A stretch of DNA of 41,832 nucleotides from a virus: positions 1 through 41,832 of IMG/VR virus record IMGVR_UViG_3300028388_002814. One strand, given 5' to 3'. The translations under genes and the position numbers were made by a program. Below the pieces are notes generated by a model. The model searched no databases. It was not told the origin of the DNA and saw only the letters and a program-made list of their open reading frames with translations. Of this stretch, positions 30,360 through 38,530 are shown piece by piece. How positions within the stretch are numbered: the first letter of the stretch is position 1; the number at the start of each line of letters is the position of its first letter.

Positions 30360-32039
30360 ATGTGCCAAGCGGCTCTTAGCTCTGCGGATTTACAGGTTTT
30401 AAACGCCCGACGTGACCCCACACGGACTACGGCTATCCGCAACCGTTTTGCCGCCGATATGAACAAACGCTTCCGCATCATTCGCGGATTGATTTTGGAT
30501 GCCATTGTCAATAAAGACTGTTTTGGACTGGCGGACGTTCCTCCCTCGGAGAGAGGAATCACTGCCAACACACTCACCCTCACCAACAATGCGGAAAGCG
30601 GGTTGCCAAGAAGGGCATTCGCCTTCACACGCTCGGCGGATAAAGTGTCCGCCTTCATGCGGTGGTTGGAGCAGCAAGCCAATGCCAATCTTTTAGAACT
30701 TTCTATGCGCCAAAGGATCGGCATGTCTATTGAGGGGGCATGGCACAATGTCTATATCGAGGATACGTACAAACGGGGCGTCTTGCGTGCCGCCTACGAA
30801 ATGGACAGGATGGGGATCGTAGGAAACAATCCGATCCTAGACATGAACACCATCCAAGGAGGATTGAATGCTGTATTAAACGGGGGTGCACATGCCGACC
30901 GCTTAGGGGTCTTGTACACACGGGCCTTCAACGAATTGAAAGGGATCACTGCCGCAATGGATCAGCAGATCTCCCGTGTATTGACCCAAGGGCTGGCGGA
31001 CGGGGACGGACCTCGTTTGCTGGCCCGGAAATTAAACGCCACCATTAGTGGTAAAGGCCGTCAGTCGCTTGGTATCACAGATTCCCTAGGTCGCTCCATT
31101 AGCCCCCAGCGGCGAGCGGAGATGCTGGCCCGTACGGAAACCATACGAGCGCACCATCAGGGAATGATGCAAGAATACAGAAACTGGCAACTCCAGGGGG
31201 TGGTGTTGATGGCGGAATTAAGTACGGCGAATGACGACAGAGTCTGCGCAATCTGTGCCGGTCTAGAAGGACAAGTGTTCTCCTTGGACGAGGCCCAGAA
31301 CTTGATTCCCCTTCACCCCATGTGCCGTTGCATTATGCTGCCAGCACGTGAGGAAGATTTTCGGAAGACGTTGGAGGGGCAGGTGGCTGAGAATGTGGAA
31401 TGGCAAGACATGGAGACGGCTGAGGAGTTTATCAATCAGTTTAAGGAAATGAATGTGGTATACGGCATGCACTCAGGAATACCCCAACAGACAAGCCGGC
31501 TGGCAGAATGGTTAGATAAAATGCCTGAGGCGAAGCGTAGGGTCAATGATGTAGGACGCGCTCTCCGAGAAGACATATTCAACAAACTGCCCAGACTCCA
31601 TGCGGAATATAAAAAAATGGAATATGGGCGGCGGAGTTTAGGATTTATGTATACTGATCGATTAGGTGTGGGGACCAGCGGGACGCAATACTCCACGTAT
31701 ATTAACCTCAAAATGAAAAGGTTTGCAAGTAGTACCAGTGAGGTGAGCATAGGGCGGTGGTTCACGGGTGATTCTGCCAGGCACACTGTGAGGCATGAAT
31801 TTGGTCATTTTATTGATAACAACATGTGGACCCCCCAAACCAAAGCCCGCTGGAAAAGTTTGTTTGACTCTCAAGGGGGTGTGAATTCACAGTATTGGAA
31901 AGACCGCGTTTCTCAATATGGGGCGTCAGAACCGGCTGAACTTTGGGCGGAGGCCTTCGCGGCTTATACCAGTCCTAAGTATAAAAAGGGCATGTTGCCG
32001 CAGGAGATTGAAGATTTTATTATGGAAGAATTATTCTGA
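30360..32039 (+). CDS. MuF head protein fused to a zinc-metalloprotease domain
   Basis: Residues 1-330 form a Mu gpF-type head morphogenesis domain: LARTETIRAHHQGMMQEYRN, DDRVCAICAGLEGQVFSL and LIPLHPMCRCIMLPAR with the conserved cysteines. Residues about 400-559 hold a separate domain with the zinc motif RHEFGHFIDNN (HExxH) and a downstream Glu in EPAELWAEAFAAY, typical of gluzincin-like proteases. MuF proteins carrying C-terminal toxin domains are a known class of phage polymorphic toxins, so this may be an injected or head-packaged effector. The C-terminal DNA is less GC-rich than its neighbours. A small cysteine-bearing gene follows directly. Confidence 0.82.
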   Translation: MCQAALSSADLQVLNARRDPTRTTAIRNRFAADMNKRFRIIRGLILDAIVNKDCFGLADVPPSERGITANTLTLTNNAESGLPRRAFAFTRSADKVSAFMRWLEQQANANLLELSMRQRIGMSIEGAWHNVYIEDTYKRGVLRAAYEMDRMGIVGNNPILDMNTIQGGLNAVLNGGAHADRLGVLYTRAFNELKGITAAMDQQISRVLTQGLADGDGPRLLARKLNATISGKGRQSLGITDSLGRSISPQRRAEMLARTETIRAHHQGMMQEYRNWQLQGVVLMAELSTANDDRVCAICAGLEGQVFSLDEAQNLIPLHPMCRCIMLPAREEDFRKTLEGQVAENVEWQDMETAEEFINQFKEMNVVYGMHSGIPQQTSRLAEWLDKMPEAKRRVNDVGRALREDIFNKLPRLHAEYKKMEYGRRSLGFMYTDRLGVGTSGTQYSTYINLKMKRFASSTSEVSIGRWFTGDSARHTVRHEFGHFIDNNMWTPQTKARWKSLFDSQGGVNSQYWKDRVSQYGASEPAELWAEAFAAYTSPKYKKGMLPQEIEDFIMEELF

Positions 32040-32050
32040 AGGTGATTATT

Positions 32051-32248
32051 ATGATTAATGAATCGAATTGTACAAAACGGGGTTGCATACATTACATTGG
32101 CGTCGTAAATGATGGGGATGAAAGAACAGAACGGCATACTTGTCGGGCGTTTCGAGATGGCATTCCTGATGAGATCGCCTTTGGAGATGATCCACATACT
32201 GAAGTTCATCCCAAACAGAATAACGACATAACATTTGAAACTTCATGA
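32051..32248 (+). CDS. Small cysteine-containing protein after the MuF-protease gene
   Basis: 65 aa from ATG 32051 (MINESNCTKRGC), with GGTG 6 bases upstream as a weak ribosome site; a GTG at 32042 is an alternative. Conserved-looking elements are NCTKRGCIHYIGV, RHTCRAFRDGIPDEIAFGDD and HTEVHPKQNNDITFE. This pattern (C-x4-C..., C-x-AF-x-x-GIPDEI) recurs in phage genomes next to head genes. It could be the immunity partner of the protease domain upstream or a zinc-binding structural protein. It overlaps the DUF2213 gene by 4 bases. Confidence 0.7.
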   Translation: MINESNCTKRGCIHYIGVVNDGDERTERHTCRAFRDGIPDEIAFGDDPHTEVHPKQNNDITFETS

Positions 32249-33768
32249 AAATGACTGAGGCTACACTTCTCCAACTTAACGAAATCTCTCTAGGTGCCTA
32301 CACACTTAAGGAGGAAACGATTCAAGGACGGGACCACCTGGTGGTGCCTGTGGTTATGATGGTGGAGGGCGTGCACAACGGAAGCGGAGGTCCTATCCTC
32401 CATTTGGAAGAAAACTTTACCCCCGTTGCCCCACAGTGGAATGGGGTGCCGTTGACAGCCGGTCATCCGGAGATAGATGGGGGCTTCGTAAGTGTCAATG
32501 ACGCCCCCGAAAAAGAGTGGGTAGTTGGGATGGTTAGAAATGCTCGCACGGAGGAGGGAAAGTTGAAAGCCACTGCCTATATTGACGTTCAACGGGCGCT
32601 GGCAATTAACCCGGAAATCATTAATTACCTACGGGAGGGTAAGCCCCTAGAAGTATCAACAGGCGCCATGACCCGAGACGCCCAACGAAGCGGACAATGG
32701 AATGGAGAAAACTTTATTGCAGTCACCATCGAGTACCAGCCCGATCACTTGGCTTTACTGCCCGGAGATATTGGGGCGTGCAGTTGGCAAGACGGCTGCG
32801 GAATCCGAACAAACAAACAACAGGAGGAGCCACATGGCACTATGAATGAGTCATTAGACGTGTTGGTTGATTTGAAGCAGTCACAGCCTACTGATTTCAT
32901 CAACCAATATGTAACCAACAAACTATCGGTAAACGAAATGGGATTCGTGGAACTTTCTAGCAAATTGCAAAAGATGCTAGACGCCCGTGATACCCAAGCC
33001 AACGTCCACTTCCTTTCGGAGGTGTTTGACGATGTTTTCGTTTATGCAGTCCGCGACACCAATAGCGGAGAAAAACAATATTACCGCCAATCCTACAGTA
33101 CCAATGAACAAGGTGAAATAACCTTGGACGGGCAGGCTGAACAAGTACGGCGGAAGGTAGAATTTGTTGCAATGCAACAGAACGAGGACGGCGGTGAGTG
33201 CGGGTGCACGATGCGTCGTACCAAATACAATAACAACCAAAAACAAACCGGAGACGATATGTCATCTGAATCTACACCTACGAAGCCAAGCGGCGAGGTA
33301 ATGGATAAGGTGGTTGCGTTAATCAACAACCAGCGCACCCGCTTCACCAAATCCGACCGAGATTGGCTTTTGAATCTCAATGAATCCCAACTTGACAAAT
33401 TGGAGCCCACAGAGGCGCCCAAGGCGGAAGTAACACGGGAGGAGGCAGTGCAAGCACTTGCCGAGGATCTGTCAAGCATTGACACCGCGAAGGAACTGCT
33501 TCCCGAGGAAGTGAAAAGCCAAGTAGAGCTTGGCCTGAAAACGTACCAGGAGCAGCGTGGTACGATTATCAAATCCATCCAAGCCAATACGAGCGAGGAT
33601 ACATGGCCGACGGCAACGTTGGAAGCCATGGACATGGACACTCTCCAACGCCTCAATAAGTCTGTACGAAAGGCAGATTATTCTGGCCAAGGCGCGAGTG
33701 CAATCGTCAACAACCAAGCCGCAGAAGAGGACTTTCTTCTCCCTGCAGGCGTTGAACTGAAATCCTAA
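32245..33768 (+). CDS. DUF2213 head protease with scaffold-like C-terminus
   Basis: Residues 1-190 match DUF2213 phage proteins, probable prohead proteases: GVPLTAGHPEIDGGFVSV, EVSTGAMTRDAQRSGQWNGE, DHLALLPGDIGACSWQDGCG. The C-terminal 300 residues are acidic and helical, like scaffolding proteins (EEAVQALAEDLSSIDTAKEL and following). An AGGAGGAG at 32822 lies before a three-codon frame whose TGA overlaps an in-frame ATG at 32842, and another in-frame ATG at 33259 follows CGGAGA. The scaffold could therefore also be made separately. Length 507 aa. Confidence 0.85.
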   Translation: MKMTEATLLQLNEISLGAYTLKEETIQGRDHLVVPVVMMVEGVHNGSGGPILHLEENFTPVAPQWNGVPLTAGHPEIDGGFVSVNDAPEKEWVVGMVRNARTEEGKLKATAYIDVQRALAINPEIINYLREGKPLEVSTGAMTRDAQRSGQWNGENFIAVTIEYQPDHLALLPGDIGACSWQDGCGIRTNKQQEEPHGTMNESLDVLVDLKQSQPTDFINQYVTNKLSVNEMGFVELSSKLQKMLDARDTQANVHFLSEVFDDVFVYAVRDTNSGEKQYYRQSYSTNEQGEITLDGQAEQVRRKVEFVAMQQNEDGGECGCTMRRTKYNNNQKQTGDDMSSESTPTKPSGEVMDKVVALINNQRTRFTKSDRDWLLNLNESQLDKLEPTEAPKAEVTREEAVQALAEDLSSIDTAKELLPEEVKSQVELGLKTYQEQRGTIIKSIQANTSEDTWPTATLEAMDMDTLQRLNKSVRKADYSGQGASAIVNNQAAEEDFLLPAGVELKS

Positions 33769-33784
33769 AAGGAGGTAAACGAAC

Positions 33785-34210
33785 ATGGCTTCAAAACGAA
33801 CCATCAAAGTCAAAAAGTACCAAGATATCATCGAGGAACTTCCCGCAGGAGGAGCAATCCTTCCCGGTTCCCTCGTTGATCTGCAAGCCGACGGCACGGT
33901 AGACGCCAACGCGGCTGCCGGAGCGATTATTCCCGTGTCCGTAGCATTGGAGGATGAACTCCAAGGCAAGTCCACCCGTGACAGCTACGCCAGTGGCGAC
34001 CCTGTCCAGGTGTGGCACGTACAACCCGGGGAGGTATTCCTTGCTGTCGTAGATGCCGCTTTCTCTCCCGCCATCGGCGACGTGTTGGAAGCATCCGCGA
34101 CAACCGGGCAACTTCAAGCGATTACAACCGGCCATCCAATCGGTCAGGTAGTGGGCGCCAAAATCATTGACGAAGACACGAACCACAGGGTTCCTGTCCG
34201 CGCAATCTAA
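33785..34210 (+). CDS. Capsid decoration protein (DUF2190-like)
   Basis: A 141-aa beta-rich protein just upstream of the major capsid gene, the usual place for a head-stabilising cement protein. It contains GGAILPGSLVDLQADGTV, AAGAIIPVSVALEDELQGKS and GDPVQVWHVQPGEVFLAVV, typical of DUF2190-like cements. A strong ribosome site (AAAGGAGG, 10 bases before the ATG) fits high expression. Confidence 0.85.
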   Translation: MASKRTIKVKKYQDIIEELPAGGAILPGSLVDLQADGTVDANAAAGAIIPVSVALEDELQGKSTRDSYASGDPVQVWHVQPGEVFLAVVDAAFSPAIGDVLEASATTGQLQAITTGHPIGQVVGAKIIDEDTNHRVPVRAI

Positions 34211-34234
34211 ACCAAAAAAGAAAGGAGAAATACT

Positions 34235-35338
34235 ATGTCTTTTGAAGCAAGTGTAGACTTGGTTGGTAAGAACGGCGGACAGGGAGCTGTTGCGTCTCAA
34301 CTGACCAATTCAAGCAGACTCAATATCGGACGTATGCGCCCGTTCATTGGCAACGATGGCAAGACGTATATGACCGTTTACAAGGGTGGAGACCCTACCA
34401 GCAAGAACAGCTGGGCACAACTCCAAGTGAACGCCCCCGGAACCCTCCGGCGGGATGAATGGAAAATGCTGGATGAAGCGGTCCTTGGTATTGCCGAGAA
34501 ACGCCTCACAGGTATTTCGGATTTGATTTCCAAAGGGTTGACGTACAACCTCGGAAACGGAATGGGAACCACAGTTCTTGAGTACCATGACATCAGCGAC
34601 GCCATGGAGGCGCAACTGAGCATGGATGCCGTGACCCGTGGGGACAACGACCGGCCGGAATTCAATACCGTATATCTACCCTTGCCGATCATCCACGTGG
34701 ATTATGAAATCAACCAACGAGTGCTTGAAAACTCTCGGCGGTTAGGCAATCCACTGGACGTTTCCTCTGCGGAACGCGCGGCTCGGAAGGTATCCGAGAA
34801 ATTGGAGGACATGCTGTTCACTGACACGTCCTACTCTTTTGGAGGAGGTGCCATTTACAGTTACCTCAACTTCCCCAACAGGATCCATCCTGCCGGCGGA
34901 GGTTTCAACATCACTGATTGGAGTCTTGCAGGCACCACTGGTGAAACGATCGTGAATGAAGTTCTGCTGATGAAGCAGGCGGCGATTGACGACCATTTCT
35001 ATGGTCCATATACGCTTTACATTCCGACGAATTTCGAGACCAAAATGGACAAGGACTATTCCTCGTCCAAAGGCTCGAATACGATCCGCGAACGGATACT
35101 GGCAATCAACAATATCCAAGACGTCGTTGTCGTGGATACCCTGCCCGCGTCCAACGTGGTACTCGTTCAAATGACTTCCGACGTGGTTCGGCTTGTCAAC
35201 GGAATGGGAATGCAGAACGTGGAATGGAGCACGGAAGGAGGCATGGTGAACAAGTTCAAAGTCATGACCATCCAAGTGCCGCAGATCCGCGCAGATCAGA
35301 ACGGCCGAACAGGGATCGTTCACTCCCTGCCAGCCTAA
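34235..35338 (+). CDS. Major capsid protein (HK97 fold, encapsulin-like)
   Basis: Main head protein of 367 aa. The N-terminal arm is followed by LRRDEWKMLDEAVLGIAEKR, a middle with SSAERAARKVSEKLEDMLF, and the C-terminal domain VVDTLPASNVVLVQM and VKVMTIQVPQIR-like strands. This resembles encapsulin/linocin-type capsid proteins used by some siphophages. Ribosome site AAAGGAG precedes the ATG. No N-terminal protease target is obvious, though a DUF2213 protease is nearby. Confidence 0.9.
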   Translation: MSFEASVDLVGKNGGQGAVASQLTNSSRLNIGRMRPFIGNDGKTYMTVYKGGDPTSKNSWAQLQVNAPGTLRRDEWKMLDEAVLGIAEKRLTGISDLISKGLTYNLGNGMGTTVLEYHDISDAMEAQLSMDAVTRGDNDRPEFNTVYLPLPIIHVDYEINQRVLENSRRLGNPLDVSSAERAARKVSEKLEDMLFTDTSYSFGGGAIYSYLNFPNRIHPAGGGFNITDWSLAGTTGETIVNEVLLMKQAAIDDHFYGPYTLYIPTNFETKMDKDYSSSKGSNTIRERILAINNIQDVVVVDTLPASNVVLVQMTSDVVRLVNGMGMQNVEWSTEGGMVNKFKVMTIQVPQIRADQNGRTGIVHSLPA

Positions 35339-35356
35339 GGTTTAGTGCTGGGGCAC

Positions 35357-35415
35357 GAAGTAGAGCTCGCCCTTGGATTTTTTATGTTTTGGTCTTGGGG
35401 CGGGCCTACTACTTC
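35357..35415 (+). other. Large hairpin after the capsid gene
   Basis: GAAGTAG (35357-35363) pairs with CTACTTC (35409-35415), and GCTCGCCC (35365-35372) with GGGCGGGC (35398-35405, one G-U). It starts 18 bases after the capsid stop and lacks a U-run, so it may protect the capsid mRNA end or slow transcription. Confidence 0.6.
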
Positions 35416-35432
35416 ACAAGGGATTCCTTATA

Positions 35433-35476
35433 TGATTCCACGTGCGTTACAGTGTGTGGGATCACATACGGAATCA
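35433..35476 (+). other. Second hairpin in the capsid-connector gap
   Basis: TGATTCC (35433-35439) pairs perfectly with GGAATCA (35470-35476); an inner TGTG/CACA stem strengthens it. It separates the capsid hairpin from the 32-bp repeat array. Confidence 0.5.
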
Positions 35477-35494
35477 CAGTTAATTAAATAAGGT

Positions 35495-35583
35495 GAGGCG
35501 ACGAATAAGGGTTTAATTAGTTAGGAAAGGCAAAGAATACCGCCTAAATAATTAAAGAATCCTGACGAATACCGCCTAAATAA
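35495..35583 (+). repeat. 32-bp-period repeat array upstream of the connector gene
   Basis: Three units with GAATA cores at 35503, 35535 and 35567, each exactly 32 bp apart. The last unit reads GACGAATACCGCCTAAATAA (35564-35583) and ends 13 bases before the ATG at 35597. This is the plus-strand counterpart of the minus-strand arrays at 2986 and 10808, in the same orientation relative to the gene. Confidence 0.87.
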
Positions 35584-35596
35584 CCATGGAGGCAAG

Positions 35597-35968
35597 ATGG
35601 CCAGAGTAACCGCCGCAGAAGTAAAAGAAATTCTAGACACCACACTCACTGACGCCCGTGTGGATGCCTTTATTATCGCCGCCAGTGCAGCCGTGGATGA
35701 GATGCTAGGAAATTCCAACCTAGGAGCCACACTGCTTAAGGAGATTGAAAGGTGGCTTGCCGCCCACTACATTGTGGCGACAATTGAACGCCAAGCCACA
35801 CACGAAAAGGCGGGTCCTGTGGAGCAACGTTTCGCGGACGTGTTTGGGCAATACTTACTCTCCACCACGTACGGACAGACGGCCGCTCAGTTGGATACGA
35901 CAGGTACACTGAGCAACGCCGGAAAGAAGGTCCCAAACCTTAAGGCAATAAACGAGGATTATAGCTAA
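35597..35968 (+). CDS. Head-tail connector protein
   Basis: A 123-aa helical adaptor, in the usual place after the capsid gene. Sequence features (VKEILDTTLTDARVDAFIIA, ERWLAAHYIVATIERQ) match the adaptor family built of helices around the portal. GGAGG lies 6 bases before the ATG. Stop overlaps the next start by one base. Confidence 0.75.
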   Translation: MARVTAAEVKEILDTTLTDARVDAFIIAASAAVDEMLGNSNLGATLLKEIERWLAAHYIVATIERQATHEKAGPVEQRFADVFGQYLLSTTYGQTAAQLDTTGTLSNAGKKVPNLKAINEDYS

Positions 35969-36354
35969 TGAGTGTTCTGTCATTCATAGAAAAGGTTTGC
36001 GTCCAGGACGCTGTCTATTGGGCCTACGAGGGCTCGGATGGGTTTGGGGGGACGGAGTTCGCAGACCCCGTGGACATCAAAGTCCGTTGGGATTCACATA
36101 CGGAAGTGATGGCACAGAATAACGGAAAAGAATTTGTCTCCAATGCCCAAGTTCTAACCCCTACTGATTTGCTAGAGCAGAGCGTCATTAAGCTCGGCAC
36201 GGTGGCGGAATTGGAACTGGCAGTATTGAATGGAGAGCTTAATGACTACCCCGCAGACCCTAGGGTGCTTGATGGGGCTTTTGAAATTAAACGAATGGAC
36301 AGGCACCCCCTGTTTCGTTCGGCAACCATGGACGTCTTTGTCGCCTACTTATGA
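35968..36354 (+). CDS. Head closure protein candidate
   Basis: A 128-aa beta-rich protein following the adaptor, the usual slot for the stopper/closure ring. Segments AVYWAYEGSDGFGGTEFADP, VRWDSHTEVM and the end RSATMDVFVAYL fit a small OB-like or beta-barrel connector. Assignment depends mainly on gene order. Confidence 0.6.
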   Translation: MSVLSFIEKVCVQDAVYWAYEGSDGFGGTEFADPVDIKVRWDSHTEVMAQNNGKEFVSNAQVLTPTDLLEQSVIKLGTVAELELAVLNGELNDYPADPRVLDGAFEIKRMDRHPLFRSATMDVFVAYL

Positions 36355-36830
36355 AAATAAAATGGAAAGGAATGAGCACGGTAATGAATAATCTCAATTA
36401 TGAGATTCGTCAGCTGAATGGCCGTACATTAGAGGGATTGATTGACGCTGTCATTATCCTCCAGCGGGCCGCCGACAAGTCCATTCCATTAGACACAGGA
36501 AACCTCAGGGCCAGTTGGTTTGTCGTAACCAGCGGCAGTGATAATGGGGACATGGTTATAGGTAAATTCAAAGGACCCAATGCCAGCGAAATGACACAAG
36601 ATTTTTCTAGTGTAACTACACAGGCGAAACAAGTTGCCAAAGCCAATGGACGCGAATGGCGCCCGCTTGTCTTGTTTGGATATACTGCCAATTATGCAGT
36701 GTTCGTCCACGAGAAAGTAGATGCGAAATTCAAACGCCCAACGGCGAAGGCTCGGTGGTTATACTCGGCCTTGAAAAACAACAGAAAGGAAATGATTGAA
36801 GCCATACGAAAGAAAGCTAAGTTTAAATGA
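36351..36830 (+). CDS. HK97 gp10-like tail completion protein
   Basis: A 159-aa protein of the gp10 type: an N-terminal amphipathic helix, IPLDTGNLRASWFV (the family's DTG-x-LR-x-S signature), GYTANYAVFVHEKVD, and a basic helical C-terminus. Works at the head-tail junction or tail end. It overlaps the upstream gene by 4 bases. Confidence 0.82.
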   Translation: MKIKWKGMSTVMNNLNYEIRQLNGRTLEGLIDAVIILQRAADKSIPLDTGNLRASWFVVTSGSDNGDMVIGKFKGPNASEMTQDFSSVTTQAKQVAKANGREWRPLVLFGYTANYAVFVHEKVDAKFKRPTAKARWLYSALKNNRKEMIEAIRKKAKFK

Positions 36831-37219
36831 CAGCCGTATCTATTGACATAAAAGATTTAATTGAGGCAGGCACGTCTTTGGTGTTTAAGACGGACCTGTT
36901 TATTGGACGTGAACCCACGTCCCCTCATAATACGGTTACGATTTTTGACGTCCCCGGTGCCGGGCCATTTCTGAGCCTGTCAAAAAGTGATCCCTTGTAT
37001 GACTATGCCGCCTTCCAAATACGTGTGCGGAATACCAGCTACCCGGAAGCCTTTAGGCTGTCCAATGAGCTGATTGCCTTGCTACACGGAGACGGCAATA
37101 AGGTTATCAACGGAACCACATACACCTTAATCGAGGCGTTGGATAGTCCAGCGCTTTTAGATTACGATGAAAACAACCGTCCGCGAGTGATTGTGAATTA
37201 CGGAATCCAACGGACGTAA
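36827..37219 (+). CDS. Tail terminator candidate
   Basis: A 130-aa protein in the tail-terminator slot just before the tube gene. FQIRVRNTSYPEAFRLSNEL and LIALLHGDGNKVINGTTYTL resemble minor capsid/terminator proteins. The assignment is from order and fold pattern. It overlaps the gp10-like gene by 4 bases. Confidence 0.7.
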   Translation: MTAVSIDIKDLIEAGTSLVFKTDLFIGREPTSPHNTVTIFDVPGAGPFLSLSKSDPLYDYAAFQIRVRNTSYPEAFRLSNELIALLHGDGNKVINGTTYTLIEALDSPALLDYDENNRPRVIVNYGIQRT

Positions 37220-37260
37220 AAAAACTGAATCAACAGTAAACTAAAAGGAGGAAACAACTC

Positions 37261-37665
37261 ATGGCAATTACAGGAATAGGTGCCACACTCGGTAGAGATG
37301 ATGGAATAGGTGGTTACACCCCCATCGCAGAAGTGTTCAATATCAGTGGTCCGAGCATGTCTCGGGAGATGATTGATGTTACCACGTTCGGTTCTACCGG
37401 AGGGTACCGAGAAAAAATTGGCGGTTTGCGAGATGCCGGTCAGCTGACTTTCACTTGCAACTTTACTGCCGCAGAATACGCTCTTATCAAAGCGGATTTT
37501 GAGTCTGACACACCTGTGGAATACCAGTTGGCGCTACCGGACGATCCGTCCACCACAATGACCTTCACAGGCCTTGTGACTGAGTGCCCCCTCACTATTC
37601 CCGAAGGTGATCGAGTGACGGTAGATGTAACGATTGAAATCAGCGGTACCGTTACCGTAGCATAA
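37261..37665 (+). CDS. Major tail tube protein
   Basis: A 134-aa beta-rich tube subunit with characteristic segments: ISGPSMSREMIDVTTFGST, TFTCNFTAAEYALIKADFES and the end DVTIEISGTVTVA. A strong ribosome site (AAAGGAGG) precedes its ATG, fitting a highly made protein. The 137-base gap after it has a short GGAGGGGT/ACCCTTCC hairpin and nothing else clear. Confidence 0.88.
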   Translation: MAITGIGATLGRDDGIGGYTPIAEVFNISGPSMSREMIDVTTFGSTGGYREKIGGLRDAGQLTFTCNFTAAEYALIKADFESDTPVEYQLALPDDPSTTMTFTGLVTECPLTIPEGDRVTVDVTIEISGTVTVA

Positions 37666-37802
37666 TGGGTAAGAGTTTCACTTAACACGTGGTATCTTGC
37701 CTGTAATTTACTGACAGAATGGCGCTCGGAGTGGGAGGGGTACAAGACCCTTCCTACACGGGTAGCCGCTGTCTAAACCCCAGCATTAATACTTGAAATA
37801 TT

Positions 37803-38186
37803 ATGGTAGAATACATCACAATTCGCGATAAAAAGTACCCGGTAAGAATTGGGTACTTTGTTATGAAAAAGGTCCAAGAAGAATTTGGAATGTCTTTGGG
37901 GCAGGCTCTAAAGCAGTCCGAGGAGAACCCCCAAGTCCATGAGGTCATTTTGTACGGAGCGCTGAAGGTAGGAGCCTTCGCCGAAGATGCAGAAATGCCG
38001 TTTGACCGAGAGGATATGCCAATGATTCTTGATTTGTGCTTCCCGGAGTATATCGGCCTGTTTACGTCCCCTAAATTCTTCCCGCCCGAGCTTGTTGAAA
38101 AGCTGGAAGAAAAAGTGGGAAAGGTACAGGAGGCGACACGGAAAGAATCGCCAATGAAACGATCACCGAAGAAGCCGAAGACTTAA
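37803..38186 (+). CDS. Tail assembly chaperone G
   Basis: A 127-aa short product of the frameshifting pair. YFVMKKVQEEFGMSLGQALK and FDREDMPMILDLCFPEYIGL are helical chaperone segments. A slippery GGGAAAG near its end shifts some ribosomes to the GT form. The C-terminal tail after the slip site (SPMKRSPKKPKT) is basic. Confidence 0.88.
   Translation: MVEYITIRDKKYPVRIGYFVMKKVQEEFGMSLGQALKQSEENPQVHEVILYGALKVGAFAEDAEMPFDREDMPMILDLCFPEYIGLFTSPKFFPPELVEKLEEKVGKVQEATRKESPMKRSPKKPKT
38117..38123 (+). promoter_or_regulatory. Programmed -1 frameshift site GGGAAAG
   Basis: The heptamer is placed as G GGA AAG in the chaperone reading frame, exactly the lambda G-T slippery sequence. After the slip the -1 frame stays open to 38530. 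It lies 60 bases before the zero-frame stop. Confidence 0.88.
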
Positions 38187-38530
38187 ATAAGCTTTGTGGT
38201 ATTGCCATTAGCCGTTTTGGGCTGAGTAGCAAGGAGTTTTATCAGCTCACGCCCGCGGAGTTCTTTTACGCAATGGAAGATTTTGATGAGGTCAATTTCG
38301 GACCTATGCGCCGGATATGCGAGACCCTTAGAATGAACGGGGTGATTGCCCATAATACGGCAATGGGCAGGAAGCAAAAAGACATCATCAGCGATCCCGT
38401 AAAACTTTACGAGTTTAGTTGGGACAAGCCTAAAAAGACGCAGACCCTAGAGGAGATGCGTGCTTTTATTTTAGGAATGGCCGGACATGAAAACGTCACA
38501 GTCAAACAAGGCGACAAGGAGATAAAATGA
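38123..38530 (+). CDS. T part of tail chaperone GT (made by -1 frameshift)
   Basis: The -1 frame adds 135 residues to the first 107 of G, giving a GT protein of about 242 aa. It begins KGTGGDTERIANETITEEAE and continues GIAISRFGLSSKEFYQLTPA and FFYAMEDFDEV, typical of gpT. An ATG at 38273 is inside it but the upstream coding signal argues against a separate start. The stop overlaps the tape-measure ATG by 4 bases. Confidence 0.85.
   Translation, partial: GTGGDTERIANETITEEAEDLNKLCGIAISRFGLSSKEFYQLTPAEFFYAMEDFDEVNFGPMRRICETLRMNGVIAHNTAMGRKQKDIISDPVKLYEFSWDKPKKTQTLEEMRAFILGMAGHENVTVKQGDKEIK

Noticed and set aside
34742-35323. 193-codon frame opposite the capsid gene
   Set aside because: Antisense to a well-supported capsid protein with a strong ribosome site.
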